A DNA stretch of 64,000 bases from Clostridium massiliamazoniense (GCF_001403635.1 NZ_LN879468.1:496001-560000); one strand, 5' to 3'. Shown: positions 1 to 8,960, counted from the first letter of the stretch. Numbers and translations are program-made. Notes: generated from the letters alone by a model not told the origin.

Positions 1-219
1 ACAATTAATAACAAATTTAAGTTTTCCAATTGCTGCAGTATGTGGTTGTGCTTATTTTATATACACAACTAACCAGCAACAACGAGAAGATAATAATAAA
101 AGAAAAACTATTTGCACAACTAGATAGATTTGGAGAGAGTTTAGATAGTTTCAATACTACTTTAATTAAGATAGATGCTAGATTAGAAGTAGTAGAAAAA
201 AGGTTTCAGGGGAGGGAAA
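1..219 (+). pseudogene. BhlA/UviB-type holin, frameshifted and cut by the window edge
   Basis: The first ~100 bases translate (frame starting at base 3) into a membrane segment nearly identical to the holin-like protein at 40752-40985, including a shared CAYFIYTTNQQQREDNNKR stretch. Relative to that copy five bases are missing near position 100, so the downstream part (KLFAQLDRFGESLDSF) falls into another frame and then reads through into the amidase at 225. The start codon lies left of the window. I read it as a dead copy of a small phage lysis protein from a second, degraded prophage. Confidence 0.75.
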
Positions 220-224
220 ATACT

Positions 225-923
225 ATGGTTATAACAGGAGATGCTGGACATGCTCTAGTTGGAGCAGTAGGAGCTAGAGGAAATGGATTGAAAGAAGAAG
301 TTGAAGCAAGAAAAGTTTTAAAAAGACTTGGAGAAATGCTTATAGAACATGGTCACCAATTTAAAGATTGTAAATGTGATAATGAATATAATAAAGATAA
401 ACAATTAGAAAGAATAGTTACAGAAGCTAATAAATATAAAGCCGATTTATTTCTATCTATACATCTAAATTCATATAAAAATTCAGAAGCTAATGGTGTA
501 GAAACTTTCTCATTAAGCACATCAGGAAAAGGAAATGAATATGCTAAAAATATTCAAAATGAACTTGTAAAAACTATTGGATGGACTAATAGAGGAAAAA
601 AAGAAGCTAATTTCTATGTGCTTAGAAAGACAAGTGCTCCAGCAGTGTTAGTAGAATTAGGATTTATAACTAATAAATCAGATATGAATAAATTTGATGT
701 AGAAAAAATAGCTAAAGCAATATTTAAAGCTATTACTGGAACTAATTATATAGAAAGTAAACCATCAGCACAAACTCCAACTACCAATAAAAATAATATT
801 TATAGAATTTTTGTTGATGGTGATCAACAAGGAACTGCTTATGCAGACCATAAAAATATTTTAGGTATGGTTGAAGCTGCTCTTAAAAATAATGTAGGCA
901 TTATAGAAATTAAACAAAAGTAA
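225..923 (+). CDS. N-acetylmuramoyl-L-alanine amidase (Amidase_3), prophage endolysin
   Basis: This 232-residue cell-wall hydrolase would cleave the amide bond between MurNAc and L-Ala. The N-terminal ~170 residues match the zinc-dependent Amidase_3 fold: His9 in GDAGH, a Glu near residue 25, the SIHLN histidine and the VELGF catalytic glutamate. The last ~45 residues form a small repeat-like or SPOR-like wall-binding module (YRIFVDG..QGTAYADHK). I chose ATG 225 because GGAGG lies at 211-215; the open frame extends left only because of the holin frameshift. It is a clear paralogue of 40988-41668, so this left edge is the lysis end of a second prophage. Confidence 0.88.
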   Translation: MVITGDAGHALVGAVGARGNGLKEEVEARKVLKRLGEMLIEHGHQFKDCKCDNEYNKDKQLERIVTEANKYKADLFLSIHLNSYKNSEANGVETFSLSTSGKGNEYAKNIQNELVKTIGWTNRGKKEANFYVLRKTSAPAVLVELGFITNKSDMNKFDVEKIAKAIFKAITGTNYIESKPSAQTPTTNKNNIYRIFVDGDQQGTAYADHKNILGMVEAALKNNVGIIEIKQK

Positions 924-1027
924 AATAAGAAAAGATGGTTGTATTTTATGCAAATACATATAGAAAAGATACCATTTTTCTATAAATAAATTCAATTTTA
1001 ATAAATTATTAATATTTAGGAAGAAAT

Positions 1028-3113
1028 ATGAGAGGGGTAAAAATAATTCCACATTCCACTATGGAAAATAATAAGATATTAGATATAGTAAAATCACTTC
1101 ATAATGTAGTTCCATATTCTGATTTATATAATCTTAAATGCTTAGAGCATCTTAAAAGAGAGGGAGAACCACTCCCATTAGGAAAACTATTCAAAAGAGA
1201 TTCACTAAAGAAAATTACTACTAAAAAAGAAGATACAGACCTTTTGATTTTACAAAATAATATTGTCTATGAAATAGAAATAACTAAAGATGATGTTTCA
1301 TTTTCTGCCTTCAAAGTTTTCTTTAAATTCAGGACAAGTTGCTAAATGTATAGGAAATGTTGCCTTAGATATTTCTCTAGAACTTTTATATTGTGCTGAA
1401 GAAATACTTTTTGGTTCTAAAGGAATAGAAAAAATAGATACAACTGACGATAGTTTAAATGTAATGTTAGCTGAAACAGGATTAAGACCAGCAACGAAGA
1501 ATAAAGGCAAGGAAAAAGGATTTGATGTTACTCTTAGAGGAATTGCTTACTCAATAAGTGAAGAAAGAAGGGAGTTTTTACTTAAACAATTTTCAAGTTG
1601 CTTTAGTTGTTTAGATTTAAATAATTCTCTTACACCCAAAAATATAAAATTGAATAAATCTAATTTATTAAGTATAGAACATAGAGAAACTATTCCTACA
1701 TTATTAGATCAAGATTCAATGCTCCTATCAGCTAGTGAACTTGAAAATTTTTTTAAACTTCCACAAATGACACTCCAAAAAGAAGTTGGGATAAAAAACT
1801 TAGACTTTGAAGAAGTTAAATTGCCTAAAGAACTTCAAGATGGTTATATCCCTCTAGGTTCTTTATATGGGAATTTAAAAACAATGGCATATTACAGTAG
1901 AATAAAAGACCTTTTATACTATTCTAAAGCTATTGTATCAGTTAAAGGTGCTGGTAAATCTAAGTATTTTGAAAACTACGTATATAATGCTTATAAGGGA
2001 GGAGATTGCATTATATACTTTGACTATATAGAAAATAATCAGAATGCCTGGGAAGTTGCAAAACATGTTCCAAAGGGAGATTTAATTATATTGGATTTAT
2101 CTAAAGGGTTTACTTTTGATTATCCAGAACTTGATACTAGTAACATTCTAAAGGATGAAGAGTATATACGTAATTTAAAAGGTTTTGCTAGTGATTATGC
2201 TATGCTTGTTGAAAAATTCATCAATACTATTAACTTAGGTGATGCTCAAGAACTTACATCTAATATGAGTAATATATTAGCAGCTGCATCTAGTATTAGT
2301 TTTTTAGCTGGATATAAAGATTTATATTCAATATATTCTATACTAGTTAATTATAAATTCAGAGAAGAAGCTATAAAAAAAGTAAAAGACTTCAAAATAC
2401 TTAAAAACTATGATTTTAGATTTAATGAGCTTGAGGGATTAAATGAATATAAAGAAAGTAAAGGGAAAGATGGTAAAGTTAAAAGAACAGTTATAGGAAC
2501 TAATAATAAAGCTGATAGAGTTCTTGATAGGTTTAATGCTTTACTGAGGTCAAGTAAAACAGAAGAGATGCTAATGGGTATAGAAAGAAATAATATTAAC
2601 TTTGTAGATGTATTTGAACAAAATAAAGTAGTATTAGTATTGATGCCAGAGGACTATTTTAATGATTATGAATTAAAAGATATTGTAATGACTTATTTTT
2701 TAAGCAGAATGAAATTAGCTGGACAAAAGAGAGCTGCTTTAATTAAAGATAGAGAAGCGAGAAAAGTAGTTCATATAATGCTTGATGAAATACATCAATT
2801 AGATAATAGTACTAGTTTAATGATTAAAAATATAGCTGAGGATAGAAAGTTTAGAACTACCTATGTATTTGCCTGTCAATTTTTAAAACAGTTTAAAAGC
2901 TTATTAGAACCTTTACTAGGAACTGGTTGTAATTTTATGTTCCTTAGTGGATGCCAAAAGGATAATTATAAATTATTAAAAGAAGAAATCGGAGATAAGT
3001 TTACTATTGATGAACTTATAAAAATGCCAGCGTTTCATAGTTTAAATATAATTAGAGGAAGGGAGAAAACTACAAGTACTTTTATAACTAAGCTTCCAAA
3101 GGAATTAAAATAA
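1028..3113 (+). pseudogene. P-loop ATPase of the TraG/VirD4 or HerA-FtsK type, frameshifted
   Basis: Two overlapping frames (1028-1345 and from ~1310 to 3113) join into one protein of about 690 residues with a frameshift near 1310. The second part has a P-loop-like VKGAGKS with Ser instead of Gly/Ala at the first consensus position, and a strong Walker B (VHIMLDE). Conjugation and plasmid-transfer ATPases look like this, but I cannot name the family with certainty. It lies beyond the amidase at the end of a prophage remnant and could be cargo or part of a plasmid-like element. No other transfer genes are visible. Confidence 0.6.
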
Positions 3114-3321
3114 ATACTCGAAAAATGTAAAATATAAGTTAATAGTTAACTAAATTTTAAAAACTTAATTTCAATAAAATTGAATTTAACCCATCTAAAA
3201 ACTAAAATTTATTCAAATAATTTACCAAAAATAAATCATAAAAATTGGTTAAAATAACTTATATTAACTTAAGTAAACTTTAACTTTTTTTGTTCAGCTG
3301 ACCTCTAGCTGACTTTTATAT

Positions 3322-3358
3322 AAAGAAAGAGCCTTTAGGAAAATAAATCCTAAAAGCT
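3322..3358 (-). terminator. Rho-independent terminator of the tRNA-Leu gene
   Basis: An 11-bp inverted repeat with one G-U pair (AGCCTTTAGGA at 3330-3340, TCCTAAAAGCT at 3348-3358) is followed, on the minus strand, by CTTTCTTT. It lies just downstream of the tRNA. The rest of 3114-3321 is AT-rich and holds no gene that I can see. Confidence 0.65.
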
Positions 3359-3382
3359 ATCAATCATTGATATAACTTAATT

Positions 3383-3464
3383 TGGTGCCGAAGGCGGGAC
3401 TCGAACCCGCACGGTTTCCCGGAAGATTTTGAGTCTTCTGTGTCTGCCATTCCACCACTTCGGC
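3383..3464 (-). tRNA. tRNA-Leu (anticodon CAA)
   Basis: On the minus strand a 7-bp acceptor stem (GCCGAAG/CTTCGGC), the GGTTCGAGTCC T-arm, an anticodon stem GAAGA/TCTTC around loop CTCAAAA (anticodon CAA), a long variable arm typical of class II tRNAs, and an encoded CCA are all visible. Its 3' end faces the prophage remnant at 1-3113, the usual orientation for integration at a tRNA 3' end, but I see no second copy of the tRNA end inside the window. Confidence 0.95.
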
Positions 3465-3559
3465 TTAACAATAAATATGATACCATAATCATAAAAGGAT
3501 ATCAATAGGGAATTTATAATAAATTGTTAATATAGTTTGTCATATTTTAAATAAAAGTA

Positions 3560-3588
3560 TTGTTACTTTTTGATAGATTTGTTAAAAT
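3560..3588 (+). promoter_or_regulatory. Sigma-A promoter of the NifU-like/GGGtGRT operon
   Basis: TTGTTA (3560-3565), a 17-bp spacer and TAAAAT (3583-3588) precede a ~115-nt leader. Confidence 0.55.
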
Positions 3589-3594
3589 AGATTT

Positions 3595-3633
3595 GGGGTG
3601 ATTATATACCCCAGTGGGACTATTAACATCCCA
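3595..3633 (+). promoter_or_regulatory. Two adjacent hairpins in the 5' leader
   Basis: GGGGTG...TACCCC (3595-3612) and TGGGA...TCCCA (3615-3633) form two short GC-rich hairpins at the predicted transcript start, in an otherwise AT-rich leader. I do not recognise a known riboswitch. They could be a 5' stabiliser or a protein-binding leader. Confidence 0.4.
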
Positions 3634-3708
3634 TATAACTTAATTAGAGGATATAGCAATTTAATTGTTTGTTATATTTAGTTATCTTGTAGGGAGGAGA
3701 AAAAGAAG

Positions 3709-4401
3709 ATGATGTATTCAAGCGAAGTTCAAGAAATGTGTGTAATTGCTAAGGGACCAAACCATGGCCCAGCACCAATCCCTGTAGAGGGTAAATGGGT
3801 ACAAGCTAAAGAAGTTAAAGACATATCAGGATTAACTCACGGAGTAGGCTGGTGTGCACCTCAACAAGGAGCTTGTAAATTAACTTTAAATGTTAAGGAT
3901 GGTATAATCGAAGAAGCTTTAGTTGAAACAATAGGATGTTCAGGAATGACTCATTCTGCTGCAATGGCTTCAGAAATATTACCAGGAAAAACAATATTAG
4001 AAGCTTTAAACACAGATTTAGTTTGTGATGCTATAAATACTGCTATGAGAGAATTATTCCTTCAAATAGTATACGGAAGAAGCCAAACTGCTTTCTCAGA
4101 AGGAGGACTTCCAATAGGAGCTGGTCTTGAAGATTTAGGAAAAGGTTTAAGATCACAAGTAGGTACTATGTACGGTACTTTAGCTAAAGGTCCTAGATAC
4201 TTAGAAATGGCTGAAGGTTATATAACAAAAATAGCTTTAGATGAAGATAATGAAATCATTGGATATAAATTCGTTCACCTAGGCAAAATGATGGAATTTG
4301 TTGCTAAAGGAATGAGTGCAAACGAAGCTATGGAAAAAGCTACAGGACAATATGGTAGATTTGACGATGCTGTAAAAACTGTAGATCCAAGACATGAATA
4401 A
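3709..4401 (+). CDS. Iron-sulfur cluster assembly scaffold-like protein (NifU N-terminal/IscU-like)
   Basis: This 230-residue protein resembles the NifU_N/IscU scaffold fold. Cysteines occur in GWCAPQQGACK and IGCSGMTHS, and the clostridial family members sit beside a GGGtGRT protein exactly as here (26 bp to the next start). It is longer than canonical IscU (~130 residues) and its substrate is not established, so cluster binding is inferred from the cysteines and family. The start is supported by GGGAGGAG upstream; the first two codons are both ATG. It is probably co-transcribed with 4428 from the promoter at 3560. Confidence 0.85.
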   Translation: MMYSSEVQEMCVIAKGPNHGPAPIPVEGKWVQAKEVKDISGLTHGVGWCAPQQGACKLTLNVKDGIIEEALVETIGCSGMTHSAAMASEILPGKTILEALNTDLVCDAINTAMRELFLQIVYGRSQTAFSEGGLPIGAGLEDLGKGLRSQVGTMYGTLAKGPRYLEMAEGYITKIALDEDNEIIGYKFVHLGKMMEFVAKGMSANEAMEKATGQYGRFDDAVKTVDPRHE

Positions 4402-4427
4402 TTTAAATTTAAAGGAGGATTTTTAAA

Positions 4428-5429
4428 ATGGCATTATTTGAAAGTTATGAAAGAAGAATTAATCAAATTACTCCAGTACTAGAAAAGTACGGAATGAAAA
4501 CATTAGAAGATGCTAAAAAAGTATGTGATGATTTAGGAATAGATCCATATACAATTGTTAAAGAAACTCAACCAATAGCATTTGAAAATGCTTCTTGGGC
4601 ATATGTTTTAGGTGCTGCTATAGCTATCAAAAAAGGATGTACTAAGGCTTCTGATGCTGCTGAAGCAATTGGAGAAGGTCTTCAAGCATTCTGTATCCCA
4701 GGTTCAGTTGCAGATGATAGAAAAGTTGGTTTAGGACATGGTAACTTAGGAGCTATGCTTTTAAGCGAGGATACTAAATGTTTTGCATTCCTAGCTGGAC
4801 ACGAAAGTTTTGCAGCTGCTGAAGGTGCTATAAAAATAGCTGAAAAAGCTAACAAAGTAAGAAAAGAACCATTAAGAGTTATCCTAAACGGTCTTGGAAA
4901 AGATGCTGCTATGATAATATCAAGAATCAACGGATTCACTTATGTTCAAACTAAATTTGATTACTTCACTGGAGAATTAAAAATAGTTAAAGAAAAAGCT
5001 TACTCAAACGGTCCAAGAGCTAAAGTTAAATGCTATGGTTCAGATGATGTTAGAGAAGGTGTTGCTATAATGCATCATGAAGGTGTTGATGTATCAATTA
5101 CTGGTAACTCAACAAACCCAACAAGATTCCAACACCCAGTTGCTGGAACATATAAAAAAGAATGCGTTGCTGCTGGTAAGAAATACTTCTCTGTTGCATC
5201 AGGGGGTGGTACTGGAAGAACTCTTCACCCAGATAACATGGCAGCAGGTCCAGCTTCATATGGTATGACTGACACTATGGGAAGAATGCATTCAGATGCA
5301 CAATTTGCTGGTTCTTCATCAGTTCCTGCTCACGTAGAAATGATGGGATTAATCGGTGCTGGTAACAATCCAATGGTTGGTATGACAGTTGCTGTAGCAG
5401 TTGCTGTAGAAGAAGCAATGAACAAATAA
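4428..5429 (+). CDS. GGGtGRT family protein; its 3' end is the prophage attachment site
   Basis: This 333-residue protein carries the family signature GGGTGRT at residues 259-265. The family is encoded beside the NifU-like scaffold in many anaerobes and its biochemical role is unknown. AAAGGAGG precedes the ATG. The last 41 codons (residues 293-333) and most of the stop codon are duplicated exactly at 43148-43272, so the present 3' end was probably rebuilt during prophage integration without changing the protein. A stop codon doublet, TAA TAG, ends the gene. Confidence 0.92.
   Translation: MALFESYERRINQITPVLEKYGMKTLEDAKKVCDDLGIDPYTIVKETQPIAFENASWAYVLGAAIAIKKGCTKASDAAEAIGEGLQAFCIPGSVADDRKVGLGHGNLGAMLLSEDTKCFAFLAGHESFAAAEGAIKIAEKANKVRKEPLRVILNGLGKDAAMIISRINGFTYVQTKFDYFTGELKIVKEKAYSNGPRAKVKCYGSDDVREGVAIMHHEGVDVSITGNSTNPTRFQHPVAGTYKKECVAAGKKYFSVASGGGTGRTLHPDNMAAGPASYGMTDTMGRMHSDAQFAGSSSVPAHVEMMGLIGAGNNPMVGMTVAVAVAVEEAMNK
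5304..5428 (+). repeat. attL: 125-bp direct repeat in the 3' end of the GGGtGRT gene
   Basis: The sequence matches 43148-43272 at every one of 125 positions; flanking bases diverge on both sides. It spans the last 41 codons plus two bases of the stop. The strand-exchange core must lie inside it but cannot be placed from this sequence alone. Confidence 0.95.
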
Positions 5430-5445
5430 TAGGATAGATAAAATT

Positions 5446-5495
5446 ATACACACGTTATTTACTTTTATAGAGTAATTAATGTGTGTATTTTTTTA
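5446..5495 (+). terminator. Terminator supplied by the prophage behind the GGGtGRT gene
   Basis: A stem with arms ATACACAC (5446-5453) and GTGTGTAT (5481-5488), extended by inner TTA/TTAC pairs, is followed by a T run. After integration it replaces the host terminator at 43336-43382. Confidence 0.85.
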
Positions 5496-5522
5496 TGCTT
5501 AAAAGAGGGTGAAAGGTGAAAA

Positions 5523-6470
5523 ATGAAAAGAATTACGCTAAAAAACAAAAAGAATTCACTAACATTCAAAGAAGGGTTCGAAGAGTATATAGATAATTGC
5601 AAAGCTAGGAATTTAAGAGAAGCAACAATAAAACATTATCAAGAGAGCTTTATAAGTATAACAAAATTTATATCTGAAGATACATTAATAAAAGATTTTA
5701 ATAAAAATACTGTACCTAACTTTGTCATTGATTGCAAAGAAAATTTACAAATAAATGATATTACTTTACATACATATGCAAGAGACTTGAAAACATTGAT
5801 GTATTTTTTTATGAGAAATGACTATTTGCAAACTTTTAAAATTGATTTACCTAAAACAACTAGAACTCCAATTGAATGTTATACAGATAATGAATTAAAA
5901 GTTCTATTAAAAAAACCAGATTTAAACAAAGCCACTTTTCCTGAATATAGGGATTGGGTAATTATAAATTTTTTAATGTCAGTTGGAGTGCGACTTAATA
6001 GTTTCATAAATATAAAAATTAAAGATCTAGATCTGGAGAATGAAGTTGTACATGTAATAATGACTAAAAATAGAAGACCTTTAATAATACCATTAAACAA
6101 ATCCATTATAAAAATTCTTAAAGAATATCTGAAATTTAGAGATTTTGAAACTGAAGAAGAGTATTTATTTTGTAATGTCTATGGTAAACAATTAACCAAA
6201 AACACAATTAGCGAATCATTAAGACAATATAACATTAAAAGAAAAATTGTTAAAACAGGGATTCATAGATATAGACATACTTTTGCTAAGAAGTGGATTA
6301 TGGCAGGTGGAAGTGTAACTACATTACAAAAAATATTAGGACATAGCTCTTTAACTATGACAGAAAATTATATCAACCTGTTAGTTGAAGACTTAAAAAA
6401 AGACGTAAATCAATTTAATTTACTAGAAGAGTTTAGTCAACAAAAACATCATATAAAAGTAAAAAAATAA
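5523..6470 (+). CDS. int: Phage tyrosine integrase
   Basis: This 315-residue site-specific recombinase has an N-terminal core-binding (SAM-like) domain at ~10-105 and a catalytic domain from ~120. Visible catalytic elements are the Arg of VGVRLNSF, the HRYRH box (H-x-x-R), LGHSS and the nucleophile Tyr in TENYINL. It should recombine the 125-bp att sequence. It starts 95 bp inside attL and reads inward. An AAAGGTG motif precedes the ATG. Confidence 0.95.
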   Translation: MKRITLKNKKNSLTFKEGFEEYIDNCKARNLREATIKHYQESFISITKFISEDTLIKDFNKNTVPNFVIDCKENLQINDITLHTYARDLKTLMYFFMRNDYLQTFKIDLPKTTRTPIECYTDNELKVLLKKPDLNKATFPEYRDWVIINFLMSVGVRLNSFINIKIKDLDLENEVVHVIMTKNRRPLIIPLNKSIIKILKEYLKFRDFETEEEYLFCNVYGKQLTKNTISESLRQYNIKRKIVKTGIHRYRHTFAKKWIMAGGSVTTLQKILGHSSLTMTENYINLLVEDLKKDVNQFNLLEEFSQQKHHIKVKK

Positions 6471-6488
6471 TATAGAAAATAAAAAAAT

Positions 6489-6640
6489 CCCCTTGCTAGT
6501 GCTACCAACACCACAAGGAGAAACTTAATCACACCAAACAAAAGGTGCAATTACGAAATACATTAAGTTAATTGTAACAAATTATTTAACACAAGTCAAA
6601 GCAAAATCTAAAAATTTTTTTGATTTTTTAATTGGTGTGA
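6489..6640. promoter_or_regulatory. Intergenic region with a hairpin and TCACACCAA inverted sites
   Basis: A hairpin (CCCCTTG 6489-6495, CAAGGAG 6514-6520, one mismatch) is followed by T's only on the minus strand, so it would stop leftward transcripts. TCACACCAA at 6529-6537 is repeated in inverse orientation as TTGGTGTGA at 6632-6640. The spacing and orientation suggest a looping operator for the gene at 6686; this is inference. Confidence 0.4.
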
Positions 6641-6685
6641 ATAAGTATAGATTTTTTATTTTCTCAATCGTAAGGGAGAATGAAA

Positions 6686-7603
6686 ATGAAAAATTATATT
6701 AAAAAAATACAATTTACAGCAGAAGAAAATTTGAGATTTAATCAATTACTAGATAAGCAAGAAAGAAAACACTTAATGAGCATATATAGATTTATGCTAA
6801 AGAAAACAATAGATAAGATAATTTTGTTCAATGATAATACACTTAAAGCTAGCTTAAGAGCATTAAGAAAGGCTTATATAGAAGAATGTCATAGTAGTTA
6901 TAGATGCAAAGAAACAAAGTTCTATGAATTAATGTCTACACTAGAAGAATTACAATTAATAAGAGTAACAAAAGCTAGAACTAAGTTTGGAGCAAACACT
7001 TATGAGTTTTGTAGATATTTTAGTAACTTAAAGTTAGAAGAGAGAGCAGAAGAAGTTGCATCAGCCGAAGAGACAATTCTAATTGAGAATGAACAAGAAA
7101 TACAAATAGTAACAGCAGGTGTTCAAGTAAGTGAAGTCAATGGGTATGAGGATTCTCATTTGGAAAATCTTAATCTTAAGTTATCTTACAATACTTTATA
7201 CGATGAAACAAAATTTGAAAGTGAAAAAGAAGTCTTAGAAATAGCAGAAAATTTATTAAAAGATTATAAGTTAAGTGCAGATGATAGAGTAAGTGTATTT
7301 ACACATATAAAAACAAAAATTAAAAAGTATTGGAAGAGAATTAATATAAGTGGTGCTAAAGAATATATTACAAGAATGCTTATAGAAGTTATTGCCTTAA
7401 CTAAGAAAATTAATAAATCTGTTAAAGCTCCTAAAAGTACTGTTAAGAAAGTTAAAAAGCAATTAAGATTTTCTAATTACAATCAAAGACCAGAAAAATA
7501 TGATGAAGATGAGTTTTTAGGTTGGGATGATTTAGAACCACTTGAAGTTATAGAAGCTAGAAATAAAGCTAATTTAGAACAATATAAGCTACAAGATGCT
7601 TAG
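6686..7603 (+). CDS. Replication-initiator-like winged-helix protein, unassigned
   Basis: This 305-residue protein has an N-terminal half compatible with a winged helix (LSTLEELQLI...GANTYEF reads as recognition helix and wing), a Glu-rich linker and a basic C-terminal half (KSVKAPKSTVKKVKK). Such proteins occur in the replication regions of clostridial phages and plasmids. I do not recognise a named family. I place the start at 6686: GGGAG at 6674-6678 is 7 nt away, while ATG 6680 would be only 1 nt away. Confidence 0.5.
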   Translation: MKNYIKKIQFTAEENLRFNQLLDKQERKHLMSIYRFMLKKTIDKIILFNDNTLKASLRALRKAYIEECHSSYRCKETKFYELMSTLEELQLIRVTKARTKFGANTYEFCRYFSNLKLEERAEEVASAEETILIENEQEIQIVTAGVQVSEVNGYEDSHLENLNLKLSYNTLYDETKFESEKEVLEIAENLLKDYKLSADDRVSVFTHIKTKIKKYWKRINISGAKEYITRMLIEVIALTKKINKSVKAPKSTVKKVKKQLRFSNYNQRPEKYDEDEFLGWDDLEPLEVIEARNKANLEQYKLQDA

Positions 7604-7754
7604 AATTAAAATGCTGTTTGATAATTAAATATAGAACCTTCTCAAAGTTATCTTAAAATCAAGATTTTATTTACTTTACCTAAAAAATTTTTTCGCTTTT
7701 ACAACCATTAAATGGTATAATTTACCTATAGATAATAAATACATAGGGGGAGTT

Positions 7755-7961
7755 ATGCCAATAAAGAATAAGTTGTTACAAGTAAGATTACAATTAGGAT
7801 ATAGAAAACAAATAGAATTTGCTGAATTTTTAGGACTGAATAAAACGCAATACAATAAATACGAAAACAACATGCAACAGCCATCAATCGAAATTTTTTA
7901 TAAAATATCTAAGAAGTTAGGAATATCAATTGATGAACTAATAGAATTTGAGGAGGAGTAG
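7755..7961 (+). CDS. XRE-family Cro/CI-type regulator
   Basis: A single helix-turn-helix domain fills this 68-residue protein (QIEFAEFLGLNKTQYNKYENNMQQPS, written here in part: the turn is GLNKTQYNKYE). It is a typical small phage or plasmid regulator with no dimerisation extension. GGGGGAG precedes the ATG. It has its own terminator, so it is a monocistronic unit between the initiator-like gene and the segregation operon, and may control one of them. Confidence 0.85.
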   Translation: MPIKNKLLQVRLQLGYRKQIEFAEFLGLNKTQYNKYENNMQQPSIEIFYKISKKLGISIDELIEFEEE

Positions 7962-7983
7962 TTAAAAAACTACTCTTTTTTTC
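7956..7983 (+). terminator. Terminator of the XRE gene
   Basis: GAGTAGTT (7956-7963), a 4-A loop, AACTACTC (7968-7975) and a run of seven or more T's; the stem overlaps the stop codon. Confidence 0.9.
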
Positions 7984-8024
7984 TTGAATAAGATATTTTT
8001 TTTGTTTTTTGTATTTTTTTTATC

Positions 8025-8053
8025 CAAAGTAGGAAACTTTTTATACTACTTTG
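8025..8053. promoter_or_regulatory. Inverted repeat upstream of the segregation operon
   Basis: CAAAGTAG (8025-8032) and CTACTTTG (8046-8053) form a perfect 8-bp inverted repeat with 13-bp spacing, 44 bp before the actin-like gene. It may be the operator or part of the centromere for the RHH-like protein at 8957. Confidence 0.4.
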
Positions 8054-8096
8054 CGTATAAATATATCATGAGAAATAAAAAGAGGTAAAAAGAAAT

Positions 8097-8960
8097 ATGG
8101 AAATAGGCATAGATATAGGGAGTAGTATAACAAAAAATTCAAAACTACTTCAATTTGAATCTAAAGTATCATTTTTGGACAGTTTTAACAAAACAGACAC
8201 CATGACGATTGATGATGAGGAGTATTTCATTGGTATAGGCGAGTATGATAGCAATTATAGAAAAGTTGAAAGGAAAAATCTACTTCCATTGCTATATGGA
8301 TCTTTGGCTTTAAGTAGCAATGATATTTTTAATAAGGTAGTATTAGGCTTACCAATATCACAATATAAGGCTGATAAAGAAAAATTAAAAAATATCATAA
8401 TGAATAATGATGAAAAAAATATAGTTATAAATGGAAAAGGCAAAAGACTTGTAATTCAAGATGTTGAAGTTGTCCCTGAGGGTGTTTTAACAGTTGATAC
8501 TAATAATGATTGTATATTAGTAGACATAGGAGGAAGGACAACAGATATAGCTTTAATAGAAACAATTAATAGAAGAAGAAAGGTTAATAATCCCTTAAGT
8601 ATACCAATAGGAATACAAAATTTAAAGTCAAATTATATAAAAACTATAAATGCTAGAGAATCATTAGATTTAAGAGATAACGATTTTGATAGAATAGTTA
8701 GGAATGGATTAAAGATTTATGGAGTTTCAAGATCTACTGATTATGCAAAAGATATATTTAGAGATTTTGCAACAACATTGATAAAAAAATTAGAAATTGA
8801 ATATCCATTAAAAACGCATGATTTAAGAATAACGGGTGGCGGAGGAATGATGTTATTTAAAAGTCTGAAAAAAAGACTTAATCATGCTAAGTTAATAAAT
8901 AATAGTTTATATGCTAATGCTATAGCTTTTGAAAATTATGGGAGGAATATTTGGAGATGA
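8097..8960 (+). CDS. ParM/Alp-type actin-like ATPase (DNA segregation)
   Basis: This 287-residue protein has the three actin-fold nucleotide motifs: phosphate 1 (GIDIGSSITK at the N terminus), phosphate 2 (LVDIGGRTTDIAL, ~140-152) and the adenosine motif (ITGGGGMML). ParM/AlpC-family filaments push plasmids, or phage genomes, apart. The ATG directly overlaps no upstream gene, and the stop overlaps the start of the next gene (ATGA), so the two are translationally coupled. A ParM in an integrated prophage suggests an extrachromosomal phase or phage-DNA positioning. Confidence 0.88.
   Translation: MEIGIDIGSSITKNSKLLQFESKVSFLDSFNKTDTMTIDDEEYFIGIGEYDSNYRKVERKNLLPLLYGSLALSSNDIFNKVVLGLPISQYKADKEKLKNIIMNNDEKNIVINGKGKRLVIQDVEVVPEGVLTVDTNNDCILVDIGGRTTDIALIETINRRRKVNNPLSIPIGIQNLKSNYIKTINARESLDLRDNDFDRIVRNGLKIYGVSRSTDYAKDIFRDFATTLIKKLEIEYPLKTHDLRITGGGGMMLFKSLKKRLNHAKLINNSLYANAIAFENYGRNIWR

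Noticed and set aside
30-923. A 297-residue holin-amidase fusion protein
   Set aside because: The upstream part is in the wrong frame relative to the holin at 40752 because of a 5-base deletion; the amidase has its own ribosome binding site and ATG at 225.
5077-5268. Short ORF inside the GGGtGRT gene
   Set aside because: It is an out-of-frame overlap with a strongly conserved gene.
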